Shown here in pieces: positions 42,819-51,499 of a stretch of 64,000 bases of DNA; position 1 is the stretch's first letter; every line of letters begins with the position of its first letter. This stretch comes from Brevibacillus brevis (GTDB lineage: Bacteria; Bacillota; Bacilli; Brevibacillales; Brevibacillaceae). The DNA is taken from NCBI RefSeq assembly GCF_900637055.1, contig NZ_LR134338.1, forward strand, positions 6,225,501-6,289,500, read 5' to 3'. The notes under the pieces were generated by a model, which had not been told where the DNA came from, searched no databases, and was given only the letters and a program-made list of their open reading frames with translations. Made by a program: the position numbers and the translations under genes.

Positions 42819-42920
42819 AAATGAAAACGCTTAAGACAATGAGGTCTTCTACCCGCGCTTTATCAATAGGCGTGGGGAAGGCCTTTTTCTTTTTTTGAGA
42901 AAATGACAGCGTTTTCATTT
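42819..42920 (+). promoter_or_regulatory. Attenuator-like leader: terminator nested in a 13-bp inverted repeat, with a cre
   Basis: AAATGAAAACGCT (42819-42831) and its exact complement (42908-42920) enclose a terminator: AGGTCTTCTACCCGCGC pairs with GCGTGGGGAAGGCCT (42842-42883), followed by a T-rich run. The right arm lies in TGACAGCGTTTTCA (42904-42917), a full match to the CcpA cre consensus. The gene at 42956 starts 36 bases later. Confidence 0.6.
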
Positions 42921-42955
42921 GGGGGATCTAGAAAAAGAAGAAGGGGATGACAACA

Positions 42956-44239
42956 ATGTCACACAGAAAAGCCCAACACAAAACATGGTGGCTGACCATG
43001 CTGATGATCGTCGCTCTGCTCGCGATGCAGATGCCAGCTCTGGCCAAGGACACCAGCGTGCAGATGCTCGACAAGGGGAAATGGGCACCTGCGACTTATC
43101 AAGCCGTCCATGAGTTGATTGAGAAAAACGGCATCAAGAGTGCCTCCTACAAAGCCAACAAGAAGCCGTATGTCGTTTTTGACTGGGACAATACGAGCAT
43201 CATGCATGACACAGAGGAAGCGCTGTTTGTCTATCAAATCAACCATTTGGCTTACAAGCTCACACCGGAAGAATTCGGGAAGGTCATCCGTACGAATGTA
43301 CCAGAGGGACCGTTTTCCGATCCGTATAAAAATGTCGACGGCAAGCCTGTCACACTCGATGCCATCGCGACTGATCTCGTAGCCGACTACACGTACTTAT
43401 ATCAAAATTATCAAGGTCTTAAAGGAACGAAGTCGCTGGAAGAAGTAACAGCAACAGAGCAATTCGCAGATTTTAAAGCCAAGCTGTTTTTCTTGTATGA
43501 AGCAATCAACGATACGCACAGCAACACGATTGGCTATCCGTGGGTACTCTACCTCTTCACGAACATGACAGTGGAAGAAGTGCAACAGTTGGCGGAAGCA
43601 TCCAATGATCTGGGCCTGGGCATGGCGATTCAAAAAGTAACCTGGACGAGCCCGAAATCGTTGGCAGGCAAAGCAGGCGTGGTGAAAGCCTCTCATACAA
43701 CAGGCCTGCGCCTCACTTCCGAAGTCGCAAACCTGATGAACACGCTGCGTGCCAATGGCATCGACGTGTATGTCGTGAGTGCGTCCTTGGAGGATGTCGT
43801 TCGTGTCTTCGCTACTCTCCCGAAATATGGCTACAATCTCCCAGCGGAGAACATCATCGGCATGCGACTGAAAACAGAAAACGGACGGATCACGAATGTA
43901 TACCAGCCTGACTACCCGATCACGGTAGCCCACGGCAAGACGGAAGTGATCCAGGAAGTATTGGTGAAAAAGTATGGTCATGGCCCTATCTTCATCGCAG
44001 GCGATAGCAACGGTGATTTCGAGATGATGACAGAGCTGGACAGCGTGCAGCTCGTGCTCGTCGTGAACCGCGTCAAGGGCGGCAAAATTGGGCAGCAAAT
44101 TGCCAAAGGTGCAGAACAGATGGGTAAATCTAACCCGACGGTCGTCCTGCAAGGACGTGACGAGAACACAGGCATGTGGATTCCAAGCGAAGCCACGATC
44201 CGACTTGGGCAGAAAGAGCCGCAGCTGGTCGCGAAATAA
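42956..44239 (+). CDS. Secreted HAD-superfamily phosphatase (phosphoserine-phosphatase-like)
   Basis: This 427-residue exported protein has an N-terminal signal (WWLTMLMIVALLAMQMPALA, cleavage about residue 30). HAD motif I is VVFDWDNTSIMHDTEEA with the nucleophile Asp76, motif II VVSASLEDVVRV, and motif IV FIAGDSNGDFEMM. The insertion between motifs makes it longer than cytosolic SerB. It would dephosphorylate an extracellular organophosphate. The second ATG at 42956 has GAAGGGG nine bases upstream; the ATG at 42947 abuts that site. It is preceded by an attenuator-like leader with a cre. Confidence 0.83.
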   Translation: MSHRKAQHKTWWLTMLMIVALLAMQMPALAKDTSVQMLDKGKWAPATYQAVHELIEKNGIKSASYKANKKPYVVFDWDNTSIMHDTEEALFVYQINHLAYKLTPEEFGKVIRTNVPEGPFSDPYKNVDGKPVTLDAIATDLVADYTYLYQNYQGLKGTKSLEEVTATEQFADFKAKLFFLYEAINDTHSNTIGYPWVLYLFTNMTVEEVQQLAEASNDLGLGMAIQKVTWTSPKSLAGKAGVVKASHTTGLRLTSEVANLMNTLRANGIDVYVVSASLEDVVRVFATLPKYGYNLPAENIIGMRLKTENGRITNVYQPDYPITVAHGKTEVIQEVLVKKYGHGPIFIAGDSNGDFEMMTELDSVQLVLVVNRVKGGKIGQQIAKGAEQMGKSNPTVVLQGRDENTGMWIPSEATIRLGQKEPQLVAK

Positions 44240-44245
44240 ACAGGA

Positions 44246-44277
44246 AAAACCGCCCTTTGTACGGGGCGGTTTTATCT
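44246..44277. terminator. Terminator after the HAD phosphatase
   Basis: AAAACCGCCC and GGGGCGGTTTT pair across a short loop, followed by T residues. Confidence 0.85.
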
Positions 44278-45741
44278 TTATGGATGGATAACTGGAATTC
44301 GCCACTCGAGTGGATATTTTTTCTGTACGGCATCTAGTCGTAGTGTAAGCTTCTCCGGGAGCTTGTCGATTTCGTCTTCTTTCCAGCTTTTGCTGTCCAC
44401 TATCCAAAATTTGTACGTTACTCGCTCGCGTCCTGACTGGTCAGCAGGTCCTGTGGATTGAGTACTCCTTCTAGCACGGTAAGTGGTTCCCTGCCCATCT
44501 TGGGCTATCCACCAAGGCAAATAAATATCCGAAATATCTTTGGATAGTACCTCAACCTCCATTACCATTTGCTGCTTTTCCGAAAACTCATCTTTTTCCA
44601 GCTTGATGCCTTTCACTGTGAAGATATCTTCTCCCACTTGTTTGATTACGGGCTTCTTGTTCAACTCATCGGGATGGAAGGTGACACTCATATCATACGG
44701 TATTGCCTTGTGGAAGCTATTTATGACAAGCGTCTTTGCTTTCCCTTTTGGCAACGGATCGTCGTCCATGATCCAGCGGAAATGCCCATAGCGATCAATA
44801 GAATGAGATCTTTCTTTGCGCCTTTCCTTCCCCTTGCTGCCATCTGCCTCCTCGTAGTAATATCCCAGCATATATTGCTGATACGGAAGAAATGGAGCAT
44901 AATCGGGGTCCGTCGTCTTTCCGGTTAGCTTTTTCGCCTCTTGTTCCAGTTGTTTTTTGGCCGCCTCTGTCCATTGTGTTTCCAGCTCAATTCGGGTGGT
45001 CGTTGGCGTGTTGACGATCTGGTGCAGGGTCATCTTCAATCCATGCTTCGTCACTTGCGTTTGATTGACAGGCAGCACAGTCGTTGCGGCCGTTGCTTTT
45101 GCCATCGTGATCGGAACTTGCAGCTTCCAGTTTCCTTTTCTATCACCGATTTCATCAAAATGTATCGACAACGTTTTCGGAAGGGGCTCCTGTCCTTTTT
45201 TACCAAGGAGAAACCGGATGAATCCGGCATTATCTTCAAAGGTTGTTCCCCACTTGTCAGAAATGACCGCCCCTTTGGCATCCAGCAATTCAACGGCATT
45301 GGATTCTGCGTTTGTCGCTGTCGGATATGTAGGGAGCAACTGCTTGCCATCCGACTGTTTTATCATTAAAGCTACCATTACCTGCGCCGAGTCAGCAATG
45401 ATTTCCTTTACCTCCAAGGTAATCCCCTGATCGGTAACAGAAAGATTCGATGTTTCGGAGAAGCCTTGTCTCGCTGCCTGTTGCACTCCTTCATCGAACC
45501 CGTCTTGAGCAAAGATCGATTTGACATAGGCCGCAAACGTTGGGGACACTTGCATAGTTCCGAGCAGCCCGAGTACGACAGCGGAGGCGATGCCGATGGA
45601 TGTCCATTTTTTGCTACGGTAAAATGGACGCCTTCTCACCTGCAACGCGTTATTCTGGCATGGCATTTGAAAACTCGGTATCTCGACAGCTCCCGCTACT
45701 TTCCTAAGCGTCTCTTGGATTTGCCTCTCCTCGTTAGTCAT
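44278..45741 (-). CDS. DUF4179 membrane protein, probable anti-sigma factor
   Basis: The 487-residue protein has a short cytoplasmic N-terminus (about 45 residues), one membrane helix (WTSIGIASAVVLGLLGTMQVS) and a large extracytoplasmic part. The latter begins TFAAYVKSIFAQDGFDEGVQQAARQGFSETSNLSVTDQGITLEVKEIIAD, which is the DUF4179 pattern. In other Bacillota such proteins are encoded directly after ECF sigma factors and hold them at the membrane. Its start overlaps the sigma gene by eight bases. The stimulus is unknown. Confidence 0.83.
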   Translation of the reverse strand: MTNEERQIQETLRKVAGAVEIPSFQMPCQNNALQVRRRPFYRSKKWTSIGIASAVVLGLLGTMQVSPTFAAYVKSIFAQDGFDEGVQQAARQGFSETSNLSVTDQGITLEVKEIIADSAQVMVALMIKQSDGKQLLPTYPTATNAESNAVELLDAKGAVISDKWGTTFEDNAGFIRFLLGKKGQEPLPKTLSIHFDEIGDRKGNWKLQVPITMAKATAATTVLPVNQTQVTKHGLKMTLHQIVNTPTTTRIELETQWTEAAKKQLEQEAKKLTGKTTDPDYAPFLPYQQYMLGYYYEEADGSKGKERRKERSHSIDRYGHFRWIMDDDPLPKGKAKTLVINSFHKAIPYDMSVTFHPDELNKKPVIKQVGEDIFTVKGIKLEKDEFSEKQQMVMEVEVLSKDISDIYLPWWIAQDGQGTTYRARRSTQSTGPADQSGRERVTYKFWIVDSKSWKEDEIDKLPEKLTLRLDAVQKKYPLEWRIPVIHP

Positions 45742-46306
45742 GAGTCATTGCCCCTTCCCGCAAAAAATCAGATGGAATGCAATCCTTGTCCAAGTGCTGT
45801 GCAATCAGCTTTCTGGCCTTGTGCATCCGCGATTTAACCGTGCCCTCGAAGGAACCCGTAATTTTGGCGATCTCCGACACGCTGAAGCCCTCGTAATAGT
45901 AAAGAATAATAACCGCGCGATGCTCCGCCTTCATGCTGCGAATCGCCTGCCATATTTGATGCTGCTCCTCTCGCTGGATCACGTTGTCCAGCGGCGTTAA
46001 CGCTTCTTCCGGGATCATCTCTTCGTATTCCACCACAGGCTTCTGCTTGCGTACCAGATTCAGAGCCCGAAACGTAATAATCCGGTATAACCAATTGCGA
46101 AAGGCCACTCCCCGTTTTTTATCGAGTCGGTCTATGTGCTGATACGCTTCGATGAGCCCTTCCTGAACGGCGTCCTGCGCCAGATGCTTGTCATGAATGA
46201 TCAAATACGCTGTCCGGTATGCCATCGCCAGATAGGGCTTGACCAATTGTTCGAAAGCTTCAGGCTCGCCCTCTTGGCATTTGGCAATCAACTCCCACTC
46301 ATCCAC
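45734..46306 (-). CDS. ECF-type RNA polymerase sigma factor
   Basis: The 190-residue sigma-70-family protein has region 2 (YRTAYLIIHDKHLAQDAVQEGLIEAYQHIDRLD, FRNWLYRIITFRALNLVRK) and region 4 (SMKAEHRAVIILYYYEGFSVSEIAKITGSFEGTVKSRMHKARKLI). It lacks regions 1 and 3, as ECF sigmas do. A GTG start at 46306 follows GGGAGGGAACGCT. It is co-expressed with the DUF4179 protein, its likely regulator. Confidence 0.92.
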   Translation of the reverse strand: MDEWELIAKCQEGEPEAFEQLVKPYLAMAYRTAYLIIHDKHLAQDAVQEGLIEAYQHIDRLDKKRGVAFRNWLYRIITFRALNLVRKQKPVVEYEEMIPEEALTPLDNVIQREEQHQIWQAIRSMKAEHRAVIILYYYEGFSVSEIAKITGSFEGTVKSRMHKARKLIAQHLDKDCIPSDFLREGAMTHD

Positions 46307-46401
46307 AGCGTTCCCTCCCTTCGTTTTTGCTCTACTGTATATTCACGAGAACGCGGAGTTTGGTTCACGTTACATAGACGAAAAATATTAAACATGGAAA
46401 A

Positions 46402-46428
46402 ACCCGTCCCCTGAACAGAAACGGGTGA
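46402..46428 (-). terminator. Terminator after the truncated gene at 46452
   Basis: On the minus strand ACCCGT and ACGGGT pair around a 13-base loop followed by TTTTTCC. Confidence 0.65.
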
Positions 46429-46451
46429 TTACTATTACAAGAACTTTCCAC

Positions 46452-46718
46452 CTAAAGGCTAAGTTTCATTTTTTCCTCGACGTTTATTACGTCCCACTTA
46501 TAAAACGAAGATTTCTCTAGGGTGAAAAGGAGATTCCCTGCATATACTTTTCGAATTCTATTATTTTCATCGTAATCTATCATTAGAAGCTCTGCGATTA
46601 GTTGTATATGATCTCCGGTTCCTTCGACTTGTCTAACTGAAACTTCGGGGGATTTTAGATTATTCTTAGCGGCAATATTTAGGTTGATTGAGTTTACACA
46701 AAATTCTTGACAGACCCG
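46452..46718 (-). pseudogene. 3' part of an unrecognised gene, cut by a duplicated segment
   Basis: About 88 codons (…KNNLKSPEVSVRQVEGTG…IDYDENNRIRKVYAGNLLF…) are in frame to a stop at 46452, but at 46718 the frame runs into the left border of an 870-bp block repeated at 52260. The apparent start at 46739 lies in the duplicated DNA. The family is not recognised. It is probably the C-terminal remnant of a longer gene. Confidence 0.6.
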
Positions 46719-46909
46719 CTTAAAATAAAAGGAGAACATAAAAACATTTCTTTCTTAAATCATTCTAAAAACCTTTCAGTCTGATTACCTTGATCGCCTT
46801 ATTATTCTGCTTTTGCCATTACATTGGTAGTATAAACTGATTTGTATAGCCAACATGATTACGAATTAATGAACACTTTCCTTAAATGCTTTTATTCAAG
46901 ATTTATAAA

Positions 46910-47410
46910 TCAATAGGGCGCTCTTTCAACTTTGTACCACTCAGTTTTGCCCAATAAGGATATTAATTTGTCTCCATCTTCTTGTTTGTAGGAATCAAGA
47001 TTAAAATGAGGAGTTATGTTGAATGGTTTGATGTAGTAACCCCCCTCTTTGGTTGCGGCGTACATTATATATTTGGCCTCTGCCGCACCTTCCTTCGTTC
47101 CATATTCAAACTGCAATATAGACAGGGAAGCAATGGTTCCTTCAAAGTCGCTTATTACCCCTTCATGTATCCAATTCAGGATTTTGTTTAAGTCCGGATC
47201 TTCGAAGTACTCAGCAATTAGTTCTGGTTGAGCTTTTATCGAGTCTTCACGATAGAGTTGTACCCATATTTCTTTTAGTTGTTCTTTTGGAAAAATAGAT
47301 TTCAAATTTGTTTCGCTCATCGGGGCATCAGTACGTTCGGAGCACCCCATGATCAACACCAAAAAAGAAATCACCCCAAAAAATAAGGTTATATATCGAG
47401 CATGAATCAT
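46910..47410 (-). CDS. Lipoprotein of unknown function, copy 1
   Basis: The 166-residue protein has a lipoprotein signal (YITLFFGVISFLVLIMGC, lipidated Cys23). The mature part, ERTDAPMSETNLKSIFPKEQLKEIWVQLY and later IASLSILQFEYGTKEGAAEAKYIMYAATKEGGYYIKPFNI, looks like a cystatin/NTF2-like secreted fold, but I do not recognise the family. GAGGAGGG precedes the ATG. The protein is identical in sequence to that at 52453, so the duplication is recent. Confidence 0.8.
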   Translation of the reverse strand: MIHARYITLFFGVISFLVLIMGCSERTDAPMSETNLKSIFPKEQLKEIWVQLYREDSIKAQPELIAEYFEDPDLNKILNWIHEGVISDFEGTIASLSILQFEYGTKEGAAEAKYIMYAATKEGGYYIKPFNITPHFNLDSYKQEDGDKLISLLGKTEWYKVERAPY

Positions 47411-47475
47411 ATCTTACCCTCCTCTATGTGCGGAAGCAACCTTCACTCTTTAATGAAGGTTGCTTCCCAATTTTG

Positions 47476-47587
47476 TTATGTCCAATCTGTTCCCCAATAT
47501 CCCTTAAATATTTGATAGAACAAATAGTTACCTCCACCGATTGTTGGGGGCAGATTAATGTCCAAAGCATGAGGTGTATATTTGTAC
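47476..47587 (-). pseudogene. 3' remnant of the secreted protein gene at 53019
   Basis: The last 37 codons (ending YQIFKGYWGTDWT) are present as part of the duplicated block, without the rest of the gene. The frame ends at the duplication border. Confidence 0.85.
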
Positions 47588-47737
47588 TATGAAACTCACT
47601 TTGTTCTCCTCATACTGTATCTTAAATGTCACATATTTCAGCGGCCATTCTTGCTCATAAGCCTTTACTTCTTCCCTAGTCAATCCTAACTTTATGGGGC
47701 CAACCCCTATTCCCGGCTCTACGATAATGTCCTCCAT
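47588..47737 (-). pseudogene. 5' part of an unrecognised small gene, cut by the duplication
   Basis: A start MEDIIVEPGIGVGPIKLGLTR with GGAGAGGG upstream opens a frame of 50 codons that loses its own sequence at 47587, where the duplicated block begins. The motif GVGPIKLGLTREEV occurs in small proteins of toxin-immunity neighbourhoods, but I cannot assign a family. Confidence 0.6.
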
Positions 47738-48080
47738 CGCAATCCCTCTCCATCCTTTTATTTCGAACTTGATACAAAACTTTTCCAACACGCCAGATAA
47801 CCATTCACAACCTTTTAGTAATAGCAAAAAAACTCCCATACCAACAACTAAGGCGAAATCTAGCGGGCTGAGTATACTCTCGATATAGTTTATACACTTT
47901 AGTGATTAGCAGAAAAAGCACAAAACGAGAAAAGAATAGTATGTCACTGAAAAAGCCTCCACTATGTAATTGCAACGAAAATAGGGAGCACCTAAGCTCC
48001 CAGTTTCCTTTGTAATTATCGGTGATCTACTTTTCTGTCTACTTCGTAATAATCTTGCGGTTGAGAGAGACTTTGGGGAG

Positions 48081-48905
48081 CTAATTGGGAGAGGATGCAA
48101 TGAGTTGTTCAACTTCGTTTCTAAGCTCAGAGATATCTTCTCCTGAATAATTTTCTTGCAGGAAATAAAGATTATTATGATGTTTATTACCATGTTCTAT
48201 TACTTCCGGTGAAACTTGGGATAGAAGTGTGTTCTTGTCATTAATCTTTATTTTTCCTTGAACTGACCCTACTACGTTATAAACGTCATCGTCATCTTCT
48301 GTTAAGAAAACAAAATATTTATTTCCTTCTTTCATAGGAACACTTCCTTCAATCCCTTGCGTTATTACCCCAAGATCATCATTCCCTGATCTAGATCCCG
48401 GCTTTCCTGATGGGATATATTTGGCCGCCTCTCTTTCATCGAATTCCCCTCCAGTTTCCAGTACAGATACTGTATCATCTATCTCTACATCACCTTTATA
48501 GACTTTCGTTAATCTTAATTCAGAGACGGTATATACACTAAGGTATTCATACTCAGGGTGATATACTTGAGAAATAACCTCAGCTTCGGCAATGATATCT
48601 GCATTTTCAGCCAGACCCTCCACGTCAGTGAATGTCTCCCTAAAATATGCTTCACCAGAAACTATTCTATAATCTGAATCACTGGAATAAAGAAAACTCT
48701 GTTTTTTCAAGTCACCTATATAGTAAACAGCAAGTCCTGCAATTGTTATAAAACCAATAGTAGCTAGTGCTATTTTTTTCGTAGATTTAAAATTTTTAAT
48801 GCTAATCGGTAGTACTCCCCTTTCAACCAAATGATAAATCAGTAATAGAGGTACATGGCTACCCTCCAGCAAATTCGAGATTATTTTTGCAACTCGTATT
48901 CCCAT
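48081..48905 (-). CDS. Membrane-anchored extracytoplasmic protein, paralogue of the gene at 55280
   Basis: The 274-residue frame has a membrane helix (KKIALATIGFITIAGLAVYYIG) and an external domain: LAENADIIAEAEVISQVY, LTKVYKGDVEIDDTVSVLETGG, GNKYFVFLTEDDDDVYNVVGSVQGKIKI. The pattern (ADIIxxAxV, VYKG, GG, KYxxFL, GxxQGK) recurs in the protein at 55280, so they are paralogues. Function is unknown. The start is uncertain: ATG 48905 has a poor ribosome site, whereas AAAGGGGAG lies near 48820 before an ATT or TTG codon that would give a more typical N-terminus. Confidence 0.72.
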   Translation of the reverse strand: MGIRVAKIISNLLEGSHVPLLLIYHLVERGVLPISIKNFKSTKKIALATIGFITIAGLAVYYIGDLKKQSFLYSSDSDYRIVSGEAYFRETFTDVEGLAENADIIAEAEVISQVYHPEYEYLSVYTVSELRLTKVYKGDVEIDDTVSVLETGGEFDEREAAKYIPSGKPGSRSGNDDLGVITQGIEGSVPMKEGNKYFVFLTEDDDDVYNVVGSVQGKIKINDKNTLLSQVSPEVIEHGNKHHNNLYFLQENYSGEDISELRNEVEQLIASSPN

Positions 48906-49342
48906 GCCCCATTGTCATACTTGATTTTGAAAGACAAGGCTTCCCCATCTTGTCTAATGAACGCGAAATAGCCTTCTTTTAATGTCTCATCCAAAAGAAT
49001 AGTCGGTATGGAATCACCGGGCTTAGCGTACTGTTGCATAATTTCGTCATGTATGCTGATAAACGGACCAGCTACATCCTCTTCATACTTTTCTCTCATT
49101 GTTTCTATAAGTGCTGATCTGTTAGTAAATTCGTTGAAAATCCATTTCTTACCGTTCTCATCAGTTATAGTAGCCATATTTTCCAATTTTTGATCTTTCA
49201 TCTCGATTCCCATAGCATGAATTGCCTTCATGTGATTACCTTTTATATACGATTCTATGTCTTCACTCGCGTATAGACTACTACCTACGAAGACAACGCC
49301 GACTAAAAAAAGACCAGAAAGAATTACATTTCTTTTTTTCAT
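48881..49342 (-). CDS. Secreted protein of unknown function
   Basis: The 153-residue protein has a signal peptide (MKKRNVILSGLFLVGVVFVGSSLYA). The mature part has WIFNEFTNRSALIETMREKYEEDV and GYFAFIRQDGEALSFKIKYDNGAWEYELQK. I do not recognise the family. GGAGG lies before the ATG. Its 3' end overlaps the next gene by up to 25 bases. Confidence 0.75.
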   Translation of the reverse strand: MKKRNVILSGLFLVGVVFVGSSLYASEDIESYIKGNHMKAIHAMGIEMKDQKLENMATITDENGKKWIFNEFTNRSALIETMREKYEEDVAGPFISIHDEIMQQYAKPGDSIPTILLDETLKEGYFAFIRQDGEALSFKIKYDNGAWEYELQK

Positions 49343-49412
49343 ACTGTTACCTCCTACGTGTTTTTATTCAGGCCAATCGGCTTCGGAAACTCGTTCAGAG
49401 ATTGCTGTTGTA

Positions 49413-49817
49413 CTATCTTGTATTTTCAATTACTACTTTCCATTGATCATTTTCTTTAATAACTGGAAGAGTTATATCTTCCGAAACATGTTCGTTCGAA
49501 TAATGAAACGTAACACTCATTTTTTCATCTTCAATCTTTTTTAGCGATACGGAATCCATATCTATATCCATCTTTTGAGTACCAAAACTTTCGTACACTT
49601 TCTGTTTGTCTTTATCATTATCAAAGCGCTCATCAATTGTGTATTCAACCATAGTTGGAGTGTCACCGTTCTCAAGAGCTTCCAAATAGATTTGAACCGT
49701 TTCTTTTACTTCATTTTCCTCATTAACCGAAGCGTAAGTGTTGGAAGTCCAAATACCGCCAGTAACCACAACAGCCCCAAGCAGTAGGATTGCAGCAACT
49801 TTAGCAGACTTTTTCAT
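49413..49817 (-). CDS. Secreted DUF4878-like protein
   Basis: The 134-residue protein has a signal peptide (MKKSAKVAAILLLGAVVVTGGIWTSNTYA). A small NTF2/cystatin-like domain follows: VKETVQIYLEALENGDTPTMVEYTIDERFDN, then SVTFHYSNEHVSEDITLPVIKENDQWKVVI. This layout matches DUF4878/DUF5105-type secreted proteins; exact family unsure. GGGAGGTAAGAGC precedes the ATG at 49817. Confidence 0.77.
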   Translation of the reverse strand: MKKSAKVAAILLLGAVVVTGGIWTSNTYASVNEENEVKETVQIYLEALENGDTPTMVEYTIDERFDNDKDKQKVYESFGTQKMDIDMDSVSLKKIEDEKMSVTFHYSNEHVSEDITLPVIKENDQWKVVIENTR

Positions 49818-49960
49818 GCTCTTACCTCCCAATTAACCAATGTGTTTATCTGTATATAATTACATGTTTTACCAGCGTGATAAATGGTACTAAAGAACCA
49901 CTGACACCGAAAGCCGTTTTCACCGCTTATCATTGTAAATCCGCGTTTGGCTGGATGTCT

Positions 49961-50074
49961 CCATGCCCATCAAGCTAAGAACCTGCTTTTTGGAATCAAG
50001 TGATGAACACTCTTACTTTTTCATTCCGATTTCTTCTTTCGTGAAAGGTAATTTCCTTCGCTTGATGGGCATGG
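49961..50074. repeat. Inverted repeat element with 15-bp perfect arms
   Basis: CCATGCCCATCAAGC (49961-49975) is exactly complementary to 50060-50074, and pairing continues inward with mismatches. About 84 bp lie between. It lies in a 400-bp gene-free stretch between divergent secreted-protein genes. No T run follows. It does not match families A or B in sequence. Confidence 0.8.
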
Positions 50075-50219
50075 GGTCTGCTCACGATATAAAAAAAATA
50101 AGATATGAACCGAACCTTTTTCCGCTAAAGAGGCAATATAGTGTGTAAGCTGCTTATTCAGAGAACAAATAGAACAATCCGATTCACATTATTTACAACA
50201 AAAAAGGAGCGAAGTAATT

Positions 50220-51182
50220 ATGAAAAAACGATTAATTGGTGGAATCGTTGCTACTGCGATTTTGATTCCAGCTGCAGCATTTGCGGCTTCTGCCGTGATT
50301 GACACGACTACAAGAACACCGATGACTTCTGAACAAGTCAAGGTGGATGAGGTTGGCAAATCAACGCTTGAGAAGCTGTATCTCGCATATCCTGAAACAA
50401 AATCGTTTGAGATTATCGATGCAAGCAACGCTCAAGGTGATGTATCCAAAGGGAACAGTGTAATCAACTTGAAGCAAACAAGTATCGTACTACAGGAAAA
50501 AGGAGGAACCGGCAAAAAGATTACCCTCCATACAAACGGTAGTACGAATGAGATTGAACACGTGATTCAAGAGAATTGGGAGCCTAAGGAGAAGTCACTC
50601 ATTACTTTAACCGATCAGGAAATCAAGGCGAAGGTATCTGATCTTATTGATAAAATGTATGGCAACGTCGAAACGTACGAGGTTGCTATCGAGCAAATGG
50701 AGAATCCAAACCAAAAAACATGGATGTTGAATTACACCAATGAGATGTTCGATAAACCGGTCTACCAGGTTTTTGTTCATGACAATACCATTAGTCTTAC
50801 TAAGATCGTAGGTATTCCTACAGCTGATACACCTTCTGATACACCTTCAAACATTAAAGTAGAGGGCCTATTCTCTATAAATGGTAAGCCTGATTATAGT
50901 GCTGATAACTTTTTAAACGATGAAAAACTGTTTGCTTTACTAAAAATCAGCCCGACAGAATTAAAACAAGAATTAGCAAAAGGTAAAACTGTTGTGGACA
51001 TTGCAGCATCTAAAAATGTCACGAAACAACAAGTGCTTGATGTGATTGCAGAAACACAGGCTAGAGGACAACTTCAAGGTGATGGAGTACCGATCACCGA
51101 GCAATCACTGAAAGAAATGATGAAAGCAGTTGAACCAAAAGTCGTACACATAATTGAACACAAAACGGAAACGGAATGGTAG
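50220..51182 (+). CDS. Secreted protein with C-terminal helical repeat domains, unknown function
   Basis: The 320-residue protein has a signal peptide (MKKRLIGGIVATAILIPAAAFA). A central region (ITLTDQEIKAKVSDLIDKMYGNVETYEVAIEQMENPNQKTWMLNYTNEMFDKPVYQVFVHD) resembles PepSY-like secreted modules. The C-terminal LLKISPTELKQELAKGKTVVDIAASKNVTKQQVLDVI is a small helical domain seen in other secreted Bacillota proteins. AAGGAGCG precedes the ATG. Function not known. Confidence 0.78.
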   Translation: MKKRLIGGIVATAILIPAAAFAASAVIDTTTRTPMTSEQVKVDEVGKSTLEKLYLAYPETKSFEIIDASNAQGDVSKGNSVINLKQTSIVLQEKGGTGKKITLHTNGSTNEIEHVIQENWEPKEKSLITLTDQEIKAKVSDLIDKMYGNVETYEVAIEQMENPNQKTWMLNYTNEMFDKPVYQVFVHDNTISLTKIVGIPTADTPSDTPSNIKVEGLFSINGKPDYSADNFLNDEKLFALLKISPTELKQELAKGKTVVDIAASKNVTKQQVLDVIAETQARGQLQGDGVPITEQSLKEMMKAVEPKVVHIIEHKTETEW

Positions 51183-51217
51183 AAAAACAGAGTCAACTGG
51201 GTTACACAAGTAAAAGA

Positions 51218-51248
51218 GAAGAGGCGGGAGAACCGCCTCTTTTTTTAT
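51218..51248 (+). terminator. Terminator of the gene at 50220
   Basis: AGAGGCGG and CCGCCTCT pair across GAGAA, followed by seven T. Confidence 0.92.
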
Positions 51249-51295
51249 GGACTAATTTTTCAGAATTCAGGCCACAATAAGCCAGATATTCTAGC

Positions 51296-51499
51296 TTATT
51301 GGACTCGAAGGGTAACATACTTTACTGGACTTTCTTTTGAATCAAACGTAAATCTTAGTAGGTTTCCATTGTTTTCATATTCCAATATAAACGTATGATC
51401 ACCTGAGTCATCCACAAACTCTCTAGAGGGTTCTCCTAAGTTTTTTTTGATTTCCTCAGGTTTTCCAGTCATTCCAACAGTCTTTGGTTCGGCATTCAT
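51296..51499 (-). pseudogene. 3' remnant of an unrecognised gene, cut by transposase DNA
   Basis: About 67 codons (EPKTVGMTGKPEEIKKNLGEPSREF…FTFDSKESPVKYVTLRV) run to a stop at 51296. Upstream of about 51499 the frame becomes antisense to a transposase fragment, so the 5' part is missing. Confidence 0.65.

Larger units (their letters stand above)
46718..47587. repeat. Segmental duplication copy 1
   Basis: The block from GCTTAAAATAAAAGG to GGTGTATATTTGTAC is nearly identical to 52260-53130 (a handful of substitutions and one single-base indel in a TTGT(T)ATAGCC stretch). It contains a complete lipoprotein gene and the last 37 codons of the gene at 53019. No inverted repeats or transposase are at its ends. 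Confidence 0.92.

Noticed and set aside
43397..44407. 336-codon frame antisense to the HAD phosphatase
   Set aside because: No ribosome site and no recognisable domain; opposite strand has clear HAD motifs.
46340..46375. ECF-type autoregulatory promoter before the sigma gene
   Set aside because: TGTAAC and TGAACC motifs occur on the minus strand, but neither has a well-placed CGTC-type -10 at normal spacing.
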